From Labilithrix luteola (GTDB taxonomy: Bacteria > Myxococcota_A > Polyangia > Polyangiales > Polyangiaceae), in assembly GCA_026225435.1 (NCBI GenBank), contig JAMFST010000224.1, positions 1-10,059 on the forward strand: a stretch of 10,059 nucleotides of DNA, in the 5' to 3' direction. Each line of letters opens with the position of its first letter. Position 1 is the first letter of the stretch. Both the position numbers and the translations under genes were made by a program. The notes below the pieces were generated by a model. That model saw only the letters and a list, made by a program, of their open reading frames with translations, made no database searches and was not told where the DNA came from. Below are positions 1 through 7,014 of the stretch, piece by piece.

Positions 1-44
1 CCTAAAACCTCGCGCGTCTCTTTTCCAGGGTGCGCGGTGTTTGA

Positions 45-1244
45 TCAGAAGAACGCCTGAAGGCCGGTTTGCGCGCGGCCGAGGATGAGCGCGTGAACGT
101 CATGCGTGCCTTCGTATGTGTTCACCGTCTCGAGGTTCGCCGCGTGGCGCATTACGTGATATTCGATCTGGATTCCGTTGCCGCCGTGCATGTCGCGAGC
201 GAGGCGGGCGATATCGAGCGCCTTGCCACAATTGTTGCGCTTGATGAGCGAGACCATCTCCGGCGCGAAGCGGCCGTCGTCGAGGAGGCGGCCGACGCGC
301 AGCGACGCCTGCAGTCCGAGGGTGATCTCGGTCTGCATGTCGGCGAGCTTCTTCTGGAACAGCTGATTGGCGGCCAGCGGCCGACCGAACTGCTTGCGAT
401 CGAGCCCGTACTGCCGCGCGCGGAAGAAGCAATCCTCCGCCGCGCCCATCACGCCCCAGGAGATGCCGTAACGCGCGCGATTGAGGCACCCGAACGGGCC
501 GCCCATGCCTTCGACGTCGGGAAGCAGCGCGTCCTCCCTCACCTCCACGTCGTCCATCACGATGCCGCCGGTGATGGACGCCCGCAGCGAGAGCTTGCCG
601 CCGATCTTGGGGGCGCTGAGCCCCTTCATCCCCTTGTCGAGGATGAAGCCGCGGACCTTTCCGCCGTGCGCCTCCGACTTGGCCCAGACGACGAACACGT
701 CGGCGATGGGCGAGCTCGAGATCCAGGTCTTGCTCCCGTTGAGCACGTAGCCGCCGGCCGTGCGGCGTGCATTTGTACGCATGCCACCCGGATCCGAACC
801 GGCCTCTGGCTCGGTGAGACCGAAGCAGCCGATCAGCTCGCCGCTCGCCAGGCCGGGCAGGTACTTCTTGCGCTGCTCCTCCGAGCCGTAAGCGAGGATG
901 GGGAACATCACGAGGCTCGACTGCACCGACATCATCGAGCGGTAGCCGGAGTCGATCCGCTCGACCTCGCGCGCCACCAGACCGTAGGCGACGTAGGAGG
1001 CGCCGGCGCCGCCGTACTCGGCGGGCACCGTCACGCCGAGGAGTCCGACGCTGCCCATCTCGCGGTAGATGGCTGGATCGGTCTCCTCGTTCAGGTACGC
1101 CGCGTCGACCCGGGGGCGCAGGCGCTCGCTGGCGAAGGCCGCGGCGCTCCCCTGGATCATCCGCTCCTCCTCGGAGAGCTGCTCGTTGAGGAGAAACGGA
1201 TCGTTGAAGTCGTAGGGACGACCTGTGTGCGGGGCGCTCGACAT
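45..1244 (-). CDS. gcdH: Glutaryl-CoA dehydrogenase (decarboxylating acyl-CoA dehydrogenase)
   Basis: This 399-residue FAD enzyme should oxidise and decarboxylate glutaryl-CoA to crotonyl-CoA in the cytoplasm, passing electrons to electron-transfer flavoprotein, in Lys/Trp breakdown. The acyl-CoA dehydrogenase fold is complete: the N-terminal helical part (about 20-135), the [14 protein letters not shown] flavin/substrate segment (141-154), the middle beta domain, and the C-terminal helices. What separates it from generic acyl-CoA dehydrogenases is the block [16 protein letters not shown] (95-110); its E95, R102 and S106 line up with human GCDH E87, R94 and S98, which handle the distal carboxylate. 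The C-terminal [16 protein letters not shown] holds the catalytic base E378 (human E370). ATG was chosen because ggagga (complement of 1251-1256) sits 6 nt upstream. No partner such as ETF or a CoA transferase is visible nearby. The family assignment is firm; the substrate is inferred from conserved residues. Confidence 0.95.
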   Translation of the reverse strand: MSSAPHTGRPYDFNDPFLLNEQLSEEERMIQGSAAAFASERLRPRVDAAYLNEETDPAIYREMGSVGLLGVTVPAEYGGAGASYVAYGLVAREVERIDSGYRSMMSVQSSLVMFPILAYGSEEQRKKYLPGLASGELIGCFGLTEPEAGSDPGGMRTNARRTAGGYVLNGSKTWISSSPIADVFVVWAKSEAHGGKVRGFILDKGMKGLSAPKIGGKLSLRASITGGIVMDDVEVREDALLPDVEGMGGPFGCLNRARYGISWGVMGAAEDCFFRARQYGLDRKQFGRPLAANQLFQKKLADMQTEITLGLQASLRVGRLLDDGRFAPEMVSLIKRNNCGKALDIARLARDMHGGNGIQIEYHVMRHAANLETVNTYEGTHDVHALILGRAQTGLQAFF

Positions 1245-1330
1245 GGTCTCTCCTCCGTAGCGCGTCGCGGCCGCGCAGAGAACCTCGCCGATGTCCGTGA
1301 TTCATCCCTTCGGCCCGCCGGGGAACTTGA

Positions 1331-1653
1331 GGAACGAGCCGGCGGGGAGAGACGGCGCTCGTGCGCGCGCTCGTGGTGTCGGTCTACCTTTGGTCGGCGA
1401 TCGCCAAGCTCCACTCCGACTGGTGGAGCGGCTTCGTGCTCGCGACGCCTCGTCGAGACGCACCAGGTGACCGGGCACGTGGGCAGCTGGCTGCTGGGCG
1501 ATCCCGTTCGCCGCATCTGCGTCGCGCGTGGCGGCGGCGATCCTCCTTCACCTCGGGCTGGAAGAGGCGTTGCGTCCAGACGTCATCGGGCTGCTGATGG
1601 GCGCGCTTCTCATGGCGATGTGGCCGCCTCGCTCGCCGAAGCTTCGGAGATGA
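1331..1653 (+). pseudogene. Frameshifted, 5'-truncated remnant of a multi-pass membrane protein gene
   Basis: This gap between gcdH and the symporter carries membrane-protein-like sequence split over three plus-strand frames. Frame one (about 1331-1445) reads ALVRALVVSVYLWSAIAKL then HSDWWSG. Frame two (about 1445-1495) reads RLVETHQVTGHVGSWLLG. Frame three (about 1495-1653) reads VAAAILLHLGLEEALRPDV then IGLLMGALLMAMWPP, up to TGA at 1651-1653. Joined, they resemble the YxWxxxxKLxxDW...HLGxE pattern of HTTM/DoxX-like membrane proteins; that family label is tentative and from memory. Both switches move the codon phase by +1, equal to one added base or two lost bases each. A stop at 1328-1330 closes frame one on the 5' side, so the N-terminal part is missing. 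The 3' end runs 44 nt antisense over the symporter's non-conserved tail. Alternatives are a sequencing error in an intact short gene, or chance in GC-rich DNA. Confidence 0.5.
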
Positions 1654-2842
1654 CGGTCTGCCCTTCCCACCTGGCGATCACCAGGGTCGCCAGGCAGTTG
1701 CCGATGACGTTGACCGCCGAGCGTCCCATGTCCATCACCTCGTCCACGCCGAGGATGAGGGTGACGCCTTCCAGTGGAAGCCCGAAGGTCGCCAGCGTTC
1801 CCGCGAGGATCGCCATCGACGCCCGCGGGATCCCGGCTGCCCCCTTGGACGTGAGCATCAACGTCAGCAGCATGGTGATCTGCTGACCCACAGGTACCTT
1901 GATGTTGGCGGCTTGCGCCACGAAGAGCGCGGCGAGCGACAGGTACAGCGTGGTGCCGGCGAGGTTGAAGCTGTAGCCGAGCGGAAGGATGAACGAGACC
2001 GTCTGGCGCGGGACGCCCAGCCCCTCGAGCGCCTCCATGGCGCGCGGGAGCGCAGCTTCGCTGGAGGTGGTGGAGAAGGCGATGAGCGCAGGCTCCTTGA
2101 CGGCGCGAATGAAGGAAGGGAGCGGAATGCGCGCGAGGAGCGCGACGGGCACGAGCACGAGCACCACGAAGGCGATGAGCGCGGCGTAGAGCGCGAAGAC
2201 CAGCCAGCCGAGGTTCCACAGGATCTTCAGCCCGCCATGACCGACGGTGTGCGCGATGGCCGCGCCGACGCCGACGGGCGCGTAGAGCATGACCATGTCG
2301 GTCAGCTTGAACATCGTCTCGGTGATCGCCTCGCACAGGCGCACCACGGGCTCGCCCCTGGGGCCGATCATCCCGAGGGCGATGCCGAAGAGGATGCTGA
2401 AGGTGACCAGCGGCAGCAGGTCGTTCTCGGTCATGGCCTGAACGATCGAGGTGGGGACGACGTGCAGCAGCATGTCGGCCCAGGACTGCGCTGGAGGCAC
2501 GACCTCGGCGGTGCCGACCGGCAAGTCGACCCCCGCGCCCGGTCGGATCACGTTCACCACGACCAGGCCGATGCCGAGGGCCAGGGTCGTGACGATCTCG
2601 AAGTAGATCATCGCCTTCAAGCCGGTGCGACCGATGGCGCGCACGTGACCGGCTCCGGCGATGCCGGCGACCAGGCTGGCGAAGAGGAGCGGCGAGATGA
2701 CCATCTTGATCAGCCGCAAGAACAGCTGGCTGAACGGGCGGAAGAGGGTGGCGCGCTCGGGGCAGTAGCGCGCCACCAGGGCACCGATGACGACCCCGAG
2801 GAAGAGGCCGATGAAGATGCGACGCGTGGGGGTGATCTTCAT
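1610..2842 (-). CDS. Dicarboxylate/amino acid:cation symporter (DAACS family, GltP-like)
   Basis: This 410-residue inner-membrane transporter is full length for the GltP/DctA/GltPh family and should import an acidic amino acid or C4-dicarboxylate with a cation. Landmarks are in order: TM1 (about 9-25), the Ser-rich hairpin HP1 FSTTSSEAALP (256-266), TM7 SFNLAGT (291-297), HP2 TSKGAAGIPRAS (331-342), and TM8 DEVMDMGRSAVNVIGN (367-382). By alignment to GltPh, D371 matches D394 (amino-group ligand) and R374 matches R397 (side-chain carboxylate ligand). This favours glutamate/aspartate over plain dicarboxylates, since DctA has Ser at the first position as I recall it. Oddly, the TM7 NMDGT motif is NLAGT with Ala295 in place of Asp, and TM8 has N382 where GltPh has D405. 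Both are sodium ligands in GltPh, so coupling may differ. There is no clear Shine-Dalgarno; the ATG overlaps the stop of the small upstream ORF, suggesting coupled translation. Confidence 0.93.
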   Translation of the reverse strand: MKITPTRRIFIGLFLGVVIGALVARYCPERATLFRPFSQLFLRLIKMVISPLLFASLVAGIAGAGHVRAIGRTGLKAMIYFEIVTTLALGIGLVVVNVIRPGAGVDLPVGTAEVVPPAQSWADMLLHVVPTSIVQAMTENDLLPLVTFSILFGIALGMIGPRGEPVVRLCEAITETMFKLTDMVMLYAPVGVGAAIAHTVGHGGLKILWNLGWLVFALYAALIAFVVLVLVPVALLARIPLPSFIRAVKEPALIAFSTTSSEAALPRAMEALEGLGVPRQTVSFILPLGYSFNLAGTTLYLSLAALFVAQAANIKVPVGQQITMLLTLMLTSKGAAGIPRASMAILAGTLATFGLPLEGVTLILGVDEVMDMGRSAVNVIGNCLATLVIARWEGQTVISEASASEAATSP

Positions 2843-2985
2843 GCGCCCGCCGTCTCGGTGTGCGTCTGCTCGAGCCGCGCTTCGTAGACGGCGCGGATCC
2901 CGTTCCCGCTCTCGTCACGCTCCGTGTGGACCAGACCGAGAAACCGGGCGAGCGCGTCGGGGATGAAGTGCTGCAGGTCGCCCAC
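2839..2985 (-). CDS. Small 48-residue protein of unknown function, translationally coupled to the symporter
   Basis: I do not recognise this protein. It starts at GTG (MGDLQHFIPDALARF...) and ends ...TETAGA; its TGA shares four bases (ATGA) with the symporter start. Two things suggest it is real. Only 5 of 48 sense codons end in A or T, matching the strong GC3 bias of the sure genes, and an AAGGGA ribosome site (complement of 2991-2996) lies 5 nt before the GTG. It has no membrane segment, signal peptide or Cys. Just upstream, in another frame ending with TAG at 2997-2999, is coding-like sequence GSVEKLERLLKGGERA with no start codon. The pair could therefore be the tail of a once longer, frameshifted gene rather than a true small gene. 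The rest, 3000-3096, holds only a short tandem repeat of cgccgcct(a/c) and no convincing terminator for the lipoprotein gene. Confidence 0.5.
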   Translation of the reverse strand: MGDLQHFIPDALARFLGLVHTERDESGNGIRAVYEARLEQTHTETAGA

Positions 2986-3096
2986 GGAGATCCCTTCTAC
3001 GCTCGCTCGCCGCCCTTCAGCAACCGCTCCAGCTTCTCGACGGATCCTTCGTCGCCAACAACGGAGAGGGAACGGCGAGGCGGCGTAGGCGGCGTT

Positions 3097-3981
3097 CTAT
3101 GGGCACCCGCCCACGGACACGACGCTCGTGTCCACGGTCACGGCGCCGTTCTCCGCCAGCGCTCGCCCGTCGAGCAGCACCCCGGCGCTCACCGTGATGC
3201 TCGTCAGCGCGAGGATCGTTCCCGCGAAGGTGCTGGCCGCGCCGATCGTGGCGGAGGCGCCGACTTGCCAGAAGACATTGCACGCCGAGGCGTCGTTGAT
3301 CACCTGAACGTGACCGCTCGCGGCCATCATGAACGCCTGGTCGATCTGGAACACGAAGACGGCAGACGGATCTCCCCCCGCATCGAGGATGAGCGTCCCG
3401 GTGAGGCTCGCGGCCGGCGTCGCAAAGCAATACACGCCCGGCCCCAGCGTGAGCGTTCCCAGATCGCTACCGGGCAGCGTGGTCGTGCAGACGGTGCGGC
3501 GCAGATCGTCGTACGCGACCAGCAGAGCCTGCTCGGCCTGGATGGCGGCTGCATCGTCCGCGTGAATCGTCCCCGAGACCATCGCTGGCGTGATGCCCGT
3601 CACCGCGGTGCCTGGAGCCACGCCGAGGTCACCCATGAAGGAGCTCTGCCCGGTGTTCGTCACCGTGGTGCCGGCGAGGATCGCGAAGGTCGACGCTGAA
3701 CCGAGCGGAGGGCCTCCGCCTCCGGCCTCTGCGTCGACGTGCGCGTCGGCGCCTGGTGCTCCCCCGTCGTTCGAGGACGCGTCGGTCGCCATCGCCGCAT
3801 CGGCGGCCTGGGCGTCGACCCCCGTCGCATCGGGGCCGGACGCATCGCCGGATGTGTCGACGGACGCGTCCGTGGCGCCGCCGTCTTCCTGTGCGCTGTC
3901 GTAGCGAACGTCGGGAAAGCTGCACGCTCCAAGTCCGAGCACAACCGCCAGGATGCCGCACCTTCGTCTTGGATCTTGCAA
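3097..3981 (-). CDS. Ice-binding-like (DUF3494) lipoprotein
   Basis: A predicted surface or periplasmic lipoprotein of 294 residues. I chose the TTG at 3979-3981 because it gives a compact lipoprotein signal (QDPRRR, a hydrophobic stretch, lipobox LGAC with C20); longer versions put about 60 Arg-rich residues in front. Residues 25-92 are an Asp/Ala/Gly-rich linker. From 93 to the end is a complete DUF3494 beta-solenoid domain: LGSASTFAILAGTTVTNTG (93-111), GDLGVAPGTAVTG (117-129), LGPGVYCF (179-186), TGTLILDAGGDPSAVFVFQI (194-213), CNVFWQVGASATIG (234-247) and GRALAENGAVTVD (272-284). Four Cys (165, 185, 234, 293) could form disulfides. The family is known from cold-adapted organisms, where members bind ice, but many relatives have unknown ligands or act as adhesins, so ice binding cannot be claimed. 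It diverges from the kinase gene, which suggests shared control or a shared envelope role. Confidence 0.88.
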   Translation of the reverse strand: MQDPRRRCGILAVVLGLGACSFPDVRYDSAQEDGGATDASVDTSGDASGPDATGVDAQAADAAMATDASSNDGGAPGADAHVDAEAGGGGPPLGSASTFAILAGTTVTNTGQSSFMGDLGVAPGTAVTGITPAMVSGTIHADDAAAIQAEQALLVAYDDLRRTVCTTTLPGSDLGTLTLGPGVYCFATPAASLTGTLILDAGGDPSAVFVFQIDQAFMMAASGHVQVINDASACNVFWQVGASATIGAASTFAGTILALTSITVSAGVLLDGRALAENGAVTVDTSVVSVGGCP

Positions 3982-4087
3982 GGAGTCGTGGCCTCGTCGT
4001 CGAGACTGCACCCTCCTCACCCTCCTGTCGCGCAATTGCGCAGGGGCAGAGCACTTGGCGCGTACAGTGGGGTGGAGAACTGCACAG
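3982..4087. promoter_or_regulatory. Divergent intergenic region with a 12-bp perfect palindrome
   Basis: These 106 nt separate the starts of the lipoprotein (minus) and kinase (plus) genes and must hold both promoters. A perfect palindrome, GCGCAATTGCGC, lies at 4030-4041 near the middle and is a plausible operator. TACAGT at 4063-4068 fits a TANNNT -10 for the kinase gene, but I find no good -35. The start it implies (about 4075) would fall inside the GGAG at 4074-4077, so I do not rely on it. On the minus strand, AGGAGG (complement of 4015-4020) is too far from the chosen TTG to serve it; GAGG nearer the TTG, about 10 nt away, is the likelier ribosome site. Confidence 0.4.
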
Positions 4088-5359
4088 ATGACGTTCGAAG
4101 CTGAGGCAGGGCGTCTCGTCGCCGGAAAGTACGAGCTGTTACGCCTCCTCGGTCGCGGGGCCATGGGCGAGGTCTGGCTCGCGCGTCACCAGACGCTGGG
4201 CGAGGAGGTGGCGCTCAAGATCCTCAAGATCGACATGGACGCGCCCCTCGAGACGTCCAACTGGCGCGCGCGCTTTCAGTTCGAGGCGCAGGTCGCCGCG
4301 CGTCTCTCGCGCAAGACGCGCAACATCGTGCAGGTCACCGACCACGGGGAGGACGACGGCGCGTCGTACCTCGTCATGGAGCGGCTCGTCGGCGAGTCGC
4401 TGGGTGCGAAGCTCGGCTTGCGTCTCTCGCTCTCGCTCGTGCAGAGCATCGTGAGCCAGGTGGCGCGCGGGCTCGCGCATGCGCATCGCGAAGGGATCAT
4501 TCACCGCGATCTGAAGGCCGACAACCTCTTCATCACCAAGGACGAGGACGGGAGACTGCTCGTCAAGATCCTCGACTTCGGAATCGCGCGGCCGTCACGG
4601 AAGGGTCGCCGGTCCTCGTCGTCGTCGTCGACCGGCTACGGAACGGTCCTCGGAACACCGAGCTACATGAGCCCGGAGCAGAGTCAGGGGCTCGCCTCTC
4701 TCGACCACCGGGCGGACCTGTGGGCGCTCGCCGTCCTGGCCTACGAGGCGCTCACCGGTGCCCCTCCGTTCGTGGGCGGTACGGTCGAGGAGACCATCGT
4801 CAGTATCTGCCTCGGTCGCATGATTCCCATGTCCGAAGCTCGGCCCGATCTGGGGAGCGACGTCGAGCACTTCTTTGCGCGAGCCTTCGCGGAGAAGCTG
4901 AAGGACCGGTTCCAGACAGCCGAGGAGCTGGCCGATGCCTTCGACGCGCTCGTCGACACCGCCACGCCGAGCGCCGCGCCGGCCGAGTCGCCGCCGTCGT
5001 CGTACGCTCCCCCGGTCACGCAGCTGGCCGCACCCCGTTCGCGACGCTGGATCGGAATGGTCATGGCGATCGCCGCGACGGGCGCGAGCGTCGGGCTCTG
5101 GATCGTCGCCAGTCGGCGCGTGCAGACGGGCGCGCCTCCGCCGTCGTCGGTGGTCGTCGCCGTTCCTGTTTCCGTTCCCGCCCCCGCGATCGAAGACCTA
5201 CCGCCGCTCGCGACCTCGATCGTCGCCGCCGCACCGCCGCCGCCTCCGCGGCCGAAGGCGGTCGCGCTCGCACCGACCACCACCAAGAGCGCGCGCCCCG
5301 TGAGCCCGCCGCCGCCGGAAATCCCCGCGACCCACGTCAACCCCAGCAACGTCTTCTGA
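4088..5359 (+). CDS. Transmembrane Ser/Thr protein kinase (PknB-type, eukaryote-like)
   Basis: This 423-residue kinase should phosphorylate Ser/Thr on unknown targets at the inner membrane. The N-terminal kinase domain (about 15-290) has every catalytic element: P-loop GRGAMGEV (22-29), K44 in VALK, helix-C E67, HRDLKADN (139-146) with catalytic D141, DFG (163-165), and TPSYMSPEQ (190-198) closing the activation loop. It is an RD kinase, so activation-loop phosphorylation is likely; the loop carries a basic stretch plus six serines (176-181). A single TM helix (about 321-341) leads to about 80 Pro/Ala/Val-rich residues ending NPSNVF, presumably periplasmic, with no PASTA or other sensor domain. 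I chose ATG 4088 because GGAG (4074-4077) precedes it with 10 nt spacing and the family N-terminus starts there; an in-frame ATG at 3953 would overlap the divergent gene and add unrelated sequence. The TPR gene follows after 13 nt. Confidence 0.94.
   Translation: MTFEAEAGRLVAGKYELLRLLGRGAMGEVWLARHQTLGEEVALKILKIDMDAPLETSNWRARFQFEAQVAARLSRKTRNIVQVTDHGEDDGASYLVMERLVGESLGAKLGLRLSLSLVQSIVSQVARGLAHAHREGIIHRDLKADNLFITKDEDGRLLVKILDFGIARPSRKGRRSSSSSSTGYGTVLGTPSYMSPEQSQGLASLDHRADLWALAVLAYEALTGAPPFVGGTVEETIVSICLGRMIPMSEARPDLGSDVEHFFARAFAEKLKDRFQTAEELADAFDALVDTATPSAAPAESPPSSYAPPVTQLAAPRSRRWIGMVMAIAATGASVGLWIVASRRVQTGAPPPSSVVVAVPVSVPAPAIEDLPPLATSIVAAAPPPPPRPKAVALAPTTTKSARPVSPPPPEIPATHVNPSNVF
4616..4630 (+). 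repeat. (TCG)5 trinucleotide repeat encoding part of a poly-Ser run in the kinase activation loop
   Basis: Five perfect TCG units follow a TCC, together coding six consecutive serines (176-181) between DFG and TPSYMSPEQ. Changes in unit number would keep the frame and only lengthen or shorten the Ser run. Whether the tract varies in nature cannot be seen from one sequence. Confidence 0.7.
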
Positions 5360-5372
5360 GGAGCTCGCTATC

Positions 5373-6338
5373 TTGTATCCACCACGCGCGCGAGTCTTGG
5401 CGCTGTCCGTTCTCGTCGCCGTGAGCGCGTTCGCCCGAGGAGCGCACGCCGATCCGGAGGCCGACGCGAAGGACCTGTTCTCGCGCGGACGCACCCTGCG
5501 GGAGCACGGGCATTGCGTGGAGGCGCTCCCGGACTTCCGACGAGCCGTGGCGCTCTTCCCGTCGGCGCTCGGCAGTGCGCGCAACCTGGCCGAGTGCGAG
5601 GAGACGCTCGGACACTGGGCCTCGTCACGTCGTGCGTGGCGCGATCTCGAGCGCGCCGCGGCGGCGTCGAGCGATCCGAAGTACGCGACGTGGAGCGCCG
5701 ACGCGAGCGCGGCCGCCGCGCGCTTGGCCCCGATGGTCGCGCGCCTCACGGTCGACGTCGTCGCGACATCACCGGTGAGCGTGTCCGTGAACGGCGAGGC
5801 GCTCGCGGCGACGTTGATCGGGAGTCCGCTCGATCGCGATCCGGGCTCGTACACCGTGCGCGCAGAGGGCCCGCCAGGCGCGCCCGTGGCGGAGGAGCGC
5901 CTCGTGCTCGCGGCGGGCGACGACAAGAAGGTGACGCTCCGGGTCGTCGTCCCCGAGATGCACCTGATCGCGTCGCCGGAAGCTGCGCCCGAGGATCCGC
6001 ATCGCACGCGCCGGACCCTCGGGTGGGTCACGCTCGGGGTCGGTGGAGCCGCGCTCGCCGGCGCCGGCATCGCGGCGATCGTTCGCGCCACCGCGCTGGC
6101 GGATCTGCGGCACGACTGCCCGAGCTACGCGGAGAGCCCCTGCGATGCGACCGTGCGCGGCGAGGTCACGCGCGGGCACACGGCGGCCACGCTGGTCGAC
6201 GTCTTCGGGACCCTCGGCGTGCTGGGGGCGGGAGCGGGTGTTGCGACGATCCTGCTGAGCCCCTCCTCACCGGGTCTCACGCTTCGACCGACGGTCGGTC
6301 GCCTCAATGGCGTCGTGGTGGAGTGGACGCTCCGGTAG
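5373..6338 (+). CDS. Secreted TPR-like protein with PEGA-like region and two membrane segments, kinase partner
   Basis: A 321-residue protein of a type common beside Ser/Thr kinases in Myxococcota. A Sec signal peptide (1-26, AHA before D27) is followed by one or two TPR-like helical pairs (about 28-95; DAKDLFSRGRTLREHGHCVE and ALPDFRRAVALFPSALGSAR). A beta-rich PEGA-like stretch (about 122-195; SVSVNGEAL, DPGSYTVRAEG) comes next, then two hydrophobic segments (about 216-238 and 270-295). The loop between these has two Cys (C249, C257) that could form a disulfide, and a short beta-like tail ends at TLR. The start is TTG, backed by GAGGAG (5358-5363) 9 nt upstream; this site overlaps the kinase TGA (5357-5359). 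The 13-nt spacing makes an operon, and coupled translation is likely. It probably senses or scaffolds on the envelope side for the kinase, but the exact role is unknown. The PEGA assignment is by pattern only. Confidence 0.85.
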   Translation: MYPPRARVLALSVLVAVSAFARGAHADPEADAKDLFSRGRTLREHGHCVEALPDFRRAVALFPSALGSARNLAECEETLGHWASSRRAWRDLERAAAASSDPKYATWSADASAAAARLAPMVARLTVDVVATSPVSVSVNGEALAATLIGSPLDRDPGSYTVRAEGPPGAPVAEERLVLAAGDDKKVTLRVVVPEMHLIASPEAAPEDPHRTRRTLGWVTLGVGGAALAGAGIAAIVRATALADLRHDCPSYAESPCDATVRGEVTRGHTAATLVDVFGTLGVLGAGAGVATILLSPSSPGLTLRPTVGRLNGVVVEWTLR

Positions 6339-6350
6339 CTTCAGCGGTCC
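6325..6350. terminator. Weak candidate bidirectional hairpin spanning both convergent stop codons
   Basis: GGACGCT (6325-6331) pairs with AGCGGTCC (6343-6350) as a 7-bp stem with one bulged G at 6346. The 11-nt loop holds the plus-strand TAG (6336-6338) and most of the minus-strand stop (6341-6343). Neither side has a run of T, so it is not a textbook intrinsic terminator. It is simply the only hairpin I see where these two transcripts must meet. Confidence 0.2.
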
Positions 6351-6988
6351 TTGGCTCCGGCGGCTTCGAAGTCGAGGATCTTCGCGACCGCCGGGCGCGC
6401 GCACACGCGGGACATCACCGCATCGAAGGCGGGCATCGGAGGGATGGCCGGTTGCGCGAGAGGGCGCGCCGACCACTTGTGAAAGACGACGAGGTACGCG
6501 TCGACGAGGCTGAACGCGTCGCCCAGCGCGTACTGTTGTCCGGTGAGCCGACCTTCGATGTCGGAATAGTACGTCGCGAGCCAGCGGCGCCCGCGCGCCC
6601 GCACCTCCTCCTTCGCCGCGTCGCCCTCGGCATACTTGTCGGGACGGAACACGCTGCGGATGGCCGGGTGCACGGAGCTGGCGAGGAATCCCATCCACTC
6701 GCGGGCGCGGGCATAGTCGAGCGTGCCGTGCGCGGGCATGAGCTTCTTGTCGGGGACCTGCTCGGCGATGAAACCGAGGATCGCCGCCGCCTCGGTGAGC
6801 AGCGTGCCGTCCTCGAGGCGCAGCGCCGGCACGCGGCCGCGCGGGTTGATGGCGCGGTACTCGGCGGACTCCGTTCCACCATCGGTGGAGCCGAAGCGCC
6901 GGCGCTCGTAGGGGAGGCCCGACTCCTCGAGAGCGATGTGGCAGGAGAGCGAACAGGCGCCGGGGCTGTAGAAGAGAGTGAAGGGCAT
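6341..6988 (-). CDS. Glutathione S-transferase family protein (Beta-class-like)
   Basis: This 215-residue cytoplasmic enzyme has the usual GST length. The N-terminal thioredoxin-like domain (about 1-80) has YSPGACSLSCHIAL (7-20) with the PGACS signature, in which C12/S13 match the Cys10/Ser11 region of Beta-class enzymes. It also has the cis-Pro motif GRVPAL (51-56) and the glutathione-contacting TEAAAIL (65-71). The helical C-terminal domain includes ALGDAFSLVDAYLVVF (154-169), the conserved N-capping-box region. It likely conjugates or reduces an electrophile with glutathione; the substrate is unknown. It starts 26 nt after the LysR stop on the same strand with no clear Shine-Dalgarno, so it is probably co-transcribed with the regulator. 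A link to the aldehyde or acrylate-type intermediates of the divergent pathway is only an inference from position. Confidence 0.9.
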   Translation of the reverse strand: MPFTLFYSPGACSLSCHIALEESGLPYERRRFGSTDGGTESAEYRAINPRGRVPALRLEDGTLLTEAAAILGFIAEQVPDKKLMPAHGTLDYARAREWMGFLASSVHPAIRSVFRPDKYAEGDAAKEEVRARGRRWLATYYSDIEGRLTGQQYALGDAFSLVDAYLVVFHKWSARPLAQPAIPPMPAFDAVMSRVCARPAVAKILDFEAAGAKDR

Positions 6989-7014
6989 GGGCGATTGTGG
7001 TCGGCCGTGGGCGG

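Noticed and set aside
1..44. Terminator or gene end left of gcdH
   Set aside because: Only 44 nt are present, with no hairpin or coding signal I can support.
69..1886. Long plus-strand open frame of about 600 codons opposite gcdH and the symporter end
   Set aside because: Its product is Arg/Ala/Val-rich with no family features and runs antisense to clear genes; long antisense frames are expected at this GC content. Only the short remnant near 1445-1495 within it looks protein-like.
1913..2887. Plus-strand open frame opposite the symporter
   Set aside because: Composition is Asp/Glu/Arg/Gly/His-rich with no recognisable motif and it fully mirrors a certain gene.
3953..4087. N-terminal extension of the kinase from an ATG at 3953
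   Set aside because: It would overlap the divergent lipoprotein gene, adds 45 residues with no kinase-family match, and ATG 4088 has a good ribosome site.
3982..4164. Longer N-terminus for the lipoprotein from a GTG/ATG-type start as far as 4164
   Set aside because: It would bury the lipoprotein signal behind about 60 Arg-rich residues and overlap the kinase coding start.
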